Assembly: GCA_004212135.1 (NCBI GenBank)
Contig: RXIE01000103.1
Coordinates: 1 to 18,545 of the forward strand
DNA from: Candidatus Methanophagales archaeon ANME-1-THS
Lineage (GTDB): Archaea; Halobacteriota; Syntropharchaeia; Alkanophagales; Methanospirareceae
Length of the DNA: 18,545 nucleotides
Direction of reading: 5' to 3'
Position numbers and translations under genes: made by a program. Each line of letters begins with the position of its first letter. Positions within the stretch are counted from its first letter, which is position 1. The notes beneath the pieces are model-generated. The model saw only the letters and a list, made by a program, of their open reading frames with translations, was not told the DNA's origin and did not search any database. Of the stretch, positions 14,784 to 18,545 are shown piece by piece.

Positions 14784-16133
14784 TCATTGCGTATCTCCTC
14801 GTTCTACTTTTTTAACGATGAGGGTTAATCCCTCCCTAGCTATGATCTCCACTTTCTCGCCTTCATTAATCCTTTCCCCGGCCAGGGTTCGAGCATTCCA
14901 GATTTCACCACGTATTTTAATCGTTCCCGTATCTTCGGTAATCTCAGTCTCAGCCTTCGTTACTTTCCCGATGAGCTCTTCAGCACCTATTTGCGCTTTC
15001 CTCTTCCTCACTTTCAAAACAGCACCAATGGCAAGGAGGAAAAAAGCAATGGATGCAGCGGCAATGCCGATGATGGTTAGTAAGAACCCTCTAAACCAGC
15101 CTGAGCCGGGGTTGACGAGGAAGGGCTCTTTCGGTAGTATCAATGCGCCTATGATCAAGCATACCGCACCGCCGGTCGTGAGTATCCCGAAGGTGGGCGT
15201 GAGCGCTTCGGCAATGAACAAAATAATCGCAAGAATGATCAACAGCACGCCAAACATATTCACCTCGAAGAGACCGAGTCCATACAGTGCTAAAACCAAG
15301 CAGATCGCACCGATCATCTCGGGCACGTAGGTACCCGGTGAGAGGAACCCAAAAATAAGGCCGTAGATACCGACCATGAGCAGAATAACAGCAATTTGAG
15401 GATTGCTCAAAGTTTCTAAGACCGATGACCGCACCGTTTTTTCCTTGAAATGGAGTGAAGCGTTTTTTGTCGCTAATGTCCGGTTCTCAGTACCTACTTT
15501 AACGGGCATTCCATCAACGTTCCTCAAGAGCTCGGCTCGATCCTCAGCGATGAGGTCAATGATTCCCCGGTCGAGTGCGAGGGTTTCACTGAGCGCATCG
15601 TTATCCGTGACAAAACGTTTGGCCTGCGTTGCATTTCGCCCTCTCGCGGCCGCGATGCTCTCGATATGTCCGGCGAAGAAGTTTATAGTCTTCTCATCCG
15701 CCGGTTTCCTCCCCTCTACACCGATCTCAACGGGCATTGCAGCACCGGTTGTCGTTCCGGGTGCCATTGCGGCTATGGTTCCGGACACAAGGATAAACGA
15801 GCCTGCAGATGCCGCTATGGCGCCCTTTGGTGTTACATAGGTAATAACCGGGACGTCTAAATTCAGGATCGCTTCGGTTATTTTGAGCGTGGAGCCCACG
15901 AGCCCACCGGGTGTATCGAGCTCTACTAATACCGCCTCAGCACCCAGTTCCTCAGCTTCTCCTAAGCCTTCGATCACATCTAACGCCGTGCCTTCGGTAA
16001 TCGTGCCCTCGATTCGCAGCACATAAATCACCGTGTTATCCTCGCGCGCTCCGCCGCTCTGTGTATCAAGAGCAAATAAGAGGGCGAGGAGGAGCACAAC
16101 AAGAATTCCCCCTACACGTTTGTTCATCATCAT
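14784..16133 (-). CDS. NfeD-family membrane-bound serine protease
   Basis: The 449-aa protein has a signal or anchor segment (8-24), a ClpP-like protease domain (about 33-225), 4-5 membrane segments (about 237-375) and a soluble C-terminal OB-fold (about 388-445: GAEELIGKVTKAETEI onward), which is the full NfeD layout. The nucleophile is probably S109 in GAIAASAGSF, with a lysine partner at about 148 (DEKTINFF); archaeal relatives cut hydrophobic stomatin tails. No stomatin gene is adjacent in this window. The start at 16133 is preferred because a TATA-like CTATATAC sits at 16154-16161, about 25 bases before it; an in-frame ATG at 16151 would lie inside that box. Confidence 0.93.
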   Translation of the reverse strand: MMMNKRVGGILVVLLLALLFALDTQSGGAREDNTVIYVLRIEGTITEGTALDVIEGLGEAEELGAEAVLVELDTPGGLVGSTLKITEAILNLDVPVITYVTPKGAIAASAGSFILVSGTIAAMAPGTTTGAAMPVEIGVEGRKPADEKTINFFAGHIESIAAARGRNATQAKRFVTDNDALSETLALDRGIIDLIAEDRAELLRNVDGMPVKVGTENRTLATKNASLHFKEKTVRSSVLETLSNPQIAVILLMVGIYGLIFGFLSPGTYVPEMIGAICLVLALYGLGLFEVNMFGVLLIILAIILFIAEALTPTFGILTTGGAVCLIIGALILPKEPFLVNPGSGWFRGFLLTIIGIAAASIAFFLLAIGAVLKVRKRKAQIGAEELIGKVTKAETEITEDTGTIKIRGEIWNARTLAGERINEGEKVEIIAREGLTLIVKKVERGDTQ

Positions 16134-16152
16134 AAAAATTCTTCCGGTCATT

Positions 16153-16161
16153 TGTATATAG
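16153..16161 (-). promoter_or_regulatory. TATA-like box for the NfeD gene
   Basis: CTATATACA on the minus strand lies about 25 bases ahead of the ATG run at 16133-16127, which predicts leaderless transcription and decides the start. Confidence 0.45.
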
Positions 16162-16243
16162 CACCGGCATCTTATTAGCTTTTAGAATAAGGGAAATCGA
16201 TTTTATTTACAGGCCCTCCGTGGTGCTATGACCCGAGATTGAT

Positions 16244-16612
16244 TCAGGGTGTTTGGAGAATCAATAACGTAATCTTGGTATCCTCCATGTTACCGGGTAT
16301 AATCGCGATATTCTTGTATTGAAAAGCCACGCCGCCTCGCAAGCTTAAGGGTGCAGTTAGTTCTTCTCCGGTCGTTTCGTTGTGGATTTCGATTTTTACT
16401 ATCCCTTTCTCTTCTTCTATCGATATAAGTTTAATTACATTTCCATCCACCAAAGCACTCTCGCCAAGGTTTAACTCAATATATTCGAATTCTGGGGGTG
16501 GTGTTATTGGCGGTGGTTTTGAGGATTTGATTATTATACCTGCTATAATACCTATGAGTACCACGGTGATCGTCACTGCACTTAAGACTGAAACTTTGAC
16601 TTTCTGTTTCAT
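16244..16612 (-). CDS. Exported or anchored small protein, unknown function
   Basis: 122 aa, not recognised. One N-terminal membrane segment (about 8-29), then a proline hinge PPPITPPP (33-40), then a beta-rich domain of about 80 residues with no cysteine and no catalytic motif. The topology predicts an anchor with the domain outside the cell. It lies in AT-rich sequence and its 5' end overlaps the reading frame of the exported protein upstream by about 137 bases in another frame. A T-rich box TTTATTTAATT (about 16638-16648) could be its own promoter. Possibly an adhesin or partner of the upstream protein; nothing in the sequence proves this. Confidence 0.65.
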   Translation of the reverse strand: MKQKVKVSVLSAVTITVVLIGIIAGIIIKSSKPPPITPPPEFEYIELNLGESALVDGNVIKLISIEEEKGIVKIEIHNETTGEELTAPLSLRGGVAFQYKNIAIIPGNMEDTKITLLILQTP

Positions 16613-17609
16613 ATTTTTTCCCGCATTTACTTAATTTAATTAAATAAAAACTAAAAAATTGACTTGTATAAAAAGAAGAAGCCGAAAAAAACCTGCTGTT
16701 GTTTTTCTCTGATTTAGATTTCCGTATATCATGTTTCTGCCGTAATAGCTCTCGGTATGTTCGTTGTTCATAGTTGAACATGGCCACTCTTTCCACGCGA
16801 AATTGGCTTTTAAGTTTACTTTTTTTGTTCTGGTCTAAGGCGCGAAATTCAACGAAATTCTTCCACAATTCGTTCGGTATTGCTTCACAATCATGCTCCA
16901 ACGCTGCGTCAACGGATTTTATAGATTGCTTCGCAGGCAATATGTATGTTTTACTCCAATAGACGCCATCCGTCGTGTCATGTACCCAAAAGGATATCTT
17001 ACTATACTCTTTTTTTCCAGTTTGATGCTCTGGTCGTATTCCTATGTTAAACGAATTGCTTGCAGGGCGATACACATACTCTACATAACCCCCAAGTGCG
17101 CCGATATATATGCCAAAGAGACCCGAATTTGACCCCGCCTCAGGGTAATATGTAATGACGATAGCATTTTCTCCCTGTGTGGGCCATTGGTGAAGAACCT
17201 GCCACTCTTTCGCTTCTGGCTCTAAATTGGTAATGGTACTCGTCGTAGTGGCCACTCGTCCACAAGCTGGCTTGAACCATCTACCACCAAAGCATTGGTA
17301 ACCGGCACATATACTTGGACTCATTGGCAAAATGAAGCCTTCATCTTGATCTATAACTAATCGATCCTGCTCAATGGGCGGAACAGGTCTTGGCAGGAGT
17401 TCAAGATTTTTTGGTGGCGCATAGTCTGTTGCTCCAAGAGGTCTATCAATATCTCCCGTCAATAAATCGTGTACTGTCCTGTGATATTCTTCATGGTTGG
17501 GCAAACCATTATTCGCTAAATCTTCGCTCTGATCTTGGGCTATAGTCAGCCCGACACTCCACAGCAGTATTACCAGTATGCCTGTTGACACTATTCTAAT
17601 CGCTGTCAT
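16476..17609 (-). CDS. Secreted protein of unknown function, C-terminal end uncertain
   Basis: The 377-aa frame starts with a signal peptide (about 1-24, likely cut near AQ-DQ). A proline-rich stretch follows (LPRPVPPIE, about 72-80). A beta-rich domain (about 95-245) with C101, C106, C116 and C241 could form two disulfides; motifs such as GLFGIYIGALGGYVEYVY and KISFWVHDTTDGVYWSK are not matched to a known family. Past about residue 300 the sequence turns Ser/Lys/Asn-rich, and residues 333-377 overlap the downstream protein in another frame, so the true end may be earlier or a stop has been lost. AAGGAG lies 7 bases before the ATG (17616-17621), with TATATA at 17638-17643. It is AT-rich like its neighbour. 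Confidence 0.65.
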   Translation of the reverse strand: MTAIRIVSTGILVILLWSVGLTIAQDQSEDLANNGLPNHEEYHRTVHDLLTGDIDRPLGATDYAPPKNLELLPRPVPPIEQDRLVIDQDEGFILPMSPSICAGYQCFGGRWFKPACGRVATTTSTITNLEPEAKEWQVLHQWPTQGENAIVITYYPEAGSNSGLFGIYIGALGGYVEYVYRPASNSFNIGIRPEHQTGKKEYSKISFWVHDTTDGVYWSKTYILPAKQSIKSVDAALEHDCEAIPNELWKNFVEFRALDQNKKSKLKSQFRVERVAMFNYEQRTYRELLRQKHDIRKSKSEKNNSRFFSASSFYTSQFFSFYLIKLSKCGKKYETESQSFSLKCSDDHRGTHRYYSRYNNQILKTTANNTTPRIRIY

Positions 17610-17704
17610 CTTTATCTCCTTAGCTCCTATCCCTCTCTATATAATTAATGGTAATGGTTCTTATCGGCACTTTCAGCCCGCCGGAATGGAACATGAAACC
17701 AGTG

Positions 17705-18545
17705 CTACATGAAATCGCTGAGTGATTTCTGCTTCTCTTCCACTGGGAAGAGCGTATCGATATCACACTGCAGCAGTCCCAGCCGTTGCTTGGTGTAATC
17801 TGAGATGTGGTACTCGTCTGCTATGCGTACCGAGACCTCAAGGTACTTTTTGATACTCGCGGCATGGATCGTCGGCACGATCTTACTGCCACATTTCTGG
17901 CACCTGCCACTCAGTGGTATTCTTCGGTACTTCGCATTACACGTGCTGCAGCGCATTTGCTGCGACCCGAACGACCGGAGATTCCCCTTTATGTCACGAA
18001 GGAAATGGTTTTTAATGACTGTTTCTGCCACTTCACGCTCATCGACTGCGCGTATCATTCGTGCTAATCGCAGTTGCGCCTCCATCTTCTCGATCATGGT
18101 AGCCAGCTTCTTGTACAGCGAATTTACCGGACCTGCGGCGATATCCGTGGTCTCATGCGTGTAACCAAATCCATAGCAATCCTTCCTGGAACTTATGGTA
18201 TTCGCCGCGGTCTCGATTACCACCTCTTTGGGATACTTCTCCGAACATGTTGCCTCGTAGAACTCCAGCGGGTATTCGGTTGCTATCGAGATATTATGCG
18301 CCTCCTTGTCCACCTCCTTTGGATTGATGAACGGGATGAGAACCAGAGGTGCGTCCATTTTCCCGCCCCTCTTATCCGGTAAGAAGGAGACCGAGAAATT
18401 GAGCAGTGCATCCAGGAGCAGGATGATTGAGTCCTCGTCGCCATCGCAGTTCCTCCGCTTCGCGGCATGGAAAAAGGGATGCGCATAACAGGCCGAAGCC
18501 CTCGTGAACCCGATTATCCTGCCCAATATTCCGGCCGAGGTATGG
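17705..18545 (-). CDS. polC: DNA polymerase II large subunit DP2, C-terminal part (runs off right edge)
   Basis: About 279 codons of the family D replicative polymerase's catalytic subunit, without a start in the window. Reading begins HTSAGILGRIIGFTRASACY and reaches the catalytic block AAKRRNCDGDEDS, whose aspartates bind the metal ions. No intein interrupts this block, though it is a known insertion site. RGGKMDAPLVLIPFINPKEVD follows. A zinc-binding CxxC...CxxC (CSTCNAKYR...CQKCGSK) lies nearer the end. The last residues QKSLSDFM fit a PCNA-interacting peptide (QxxLxxFM). Only Euryarchaeota and some other archaea have DP2. The exact upstream extent lies outside the window. Confidence 0.95.
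   Translation of the reverse strand, partial: HTSAGILGRIIGFTRASACYAHPFFHAAKRRNCDGDEDSIILLLDALLNFSVSFLPDKRGGKMDAPLVLIPFINPKEVDKEAHNISIATEYPLEFYEATCSEKYPKEVVIETAANTISSRKDCYGFGYTHETTDIAAGPVNSLYKKLATMIEKMEAQLRLARMIRAVDEREVAETVIKNHFLRDIKGNLRSFGSQQMRCSTCNAKYRRIPLSGRCQKCGSKIVPTIHAASIKKYLEVSVRIADEYHISDYTKQRLGLLQCDIDTLFPVEEKQKSLSDFM

Noticed and set aside
14818..15330. Plus-strand frame of 170 codons opposite the NfeD gene
   Set aside because: Serine- and proline-rich mirror of the membrane segments of NfeD; no start signal or family.
18400..18480. Possible intein in the DP2 catalytic block
   Set aside because: The block reads straight through as AAKRRNCDGDEDS with no intein splice motif or insertion.

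Overview
The window looks like a piece of a euryarchaeal chromosome from a methanogen, an anaerobic methane or alkane oxidiser, or a relative. The evidence is a methenyl-tetrahydromethanopterin cyclohydrolase (mch), the C-terminal third of the archaeal family D DNA polymerase large subunit (polC/DP2), an archaeal EF-2 start, an archaeal CobS, a METTL5-type methylase, TATA boxes about 25 bases ahead of starts, and GGTG/GGAG ribosome binding sites. Two tRNA genes (Asp-GTC, Ser-CGA) do not encode CCA. The lineage cannot be fixed further from the sequence alone.

Layout. 1-160: start of EF-2 (minus), running off the left edge, divergent from tRNA-Asp (271-343). 591-2104: a membrane-anchored SagB-type nitroreductase followed 8 nt later by cobS. 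2141-2226: tRNA-Ser (minus). 2307-3635: a small-multidrug-export-like membrane protein divergent from a metallo-beta-lactamase-fold hydrolase. 3654-6431: a K+-independent proton-pumping pyrophosphatase divergent from a METTL5-like methylase. 6410-7307: a minus-strand pair, an unrecognised helical protein and a broken dual-specificity-phosphatase-like gene not found as an open frame. 7374-8336: mch. 8348-9028: a phosphoribosyltransferase (minus), divergent from an M20 peptidase (9119-10423). 10489-11016: nucleoside diphosphate kinase.

11141-12959 is a visibly AT-rich insert on the minus strand. It holds an AAA15/RecF-type ATPase split into three reading-frame pieces, and 2 nt downstream a TOPRIM-like protein whose frame breaks at a run of ten A. 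The ATPase plus TOPRIM arrangement resembles phage-defence cassettes. 13134-14697 holds a second, shorter SagB-type nitroreductase and a sugar-phosphate-isomerase-like TIM barrel. 14784-16133 is an NfeD/stomatin-associated membrane protease. 16244-17609 is a second AT-rich stretch with two exported proteins of unknown function. 17705-18545 is the DP2 C-terminus, ending in a PCNA-binding motif.

Housekeeping and energy genes (EF-2, DP2, Ndk, HppA, Mch) are intact and dense. Several divergent pairs appear to share one TATA-like element. The broken or odd genes are the ATPase-TOPRIM cassette, the phosphatase remnant and the exported-protein pair.
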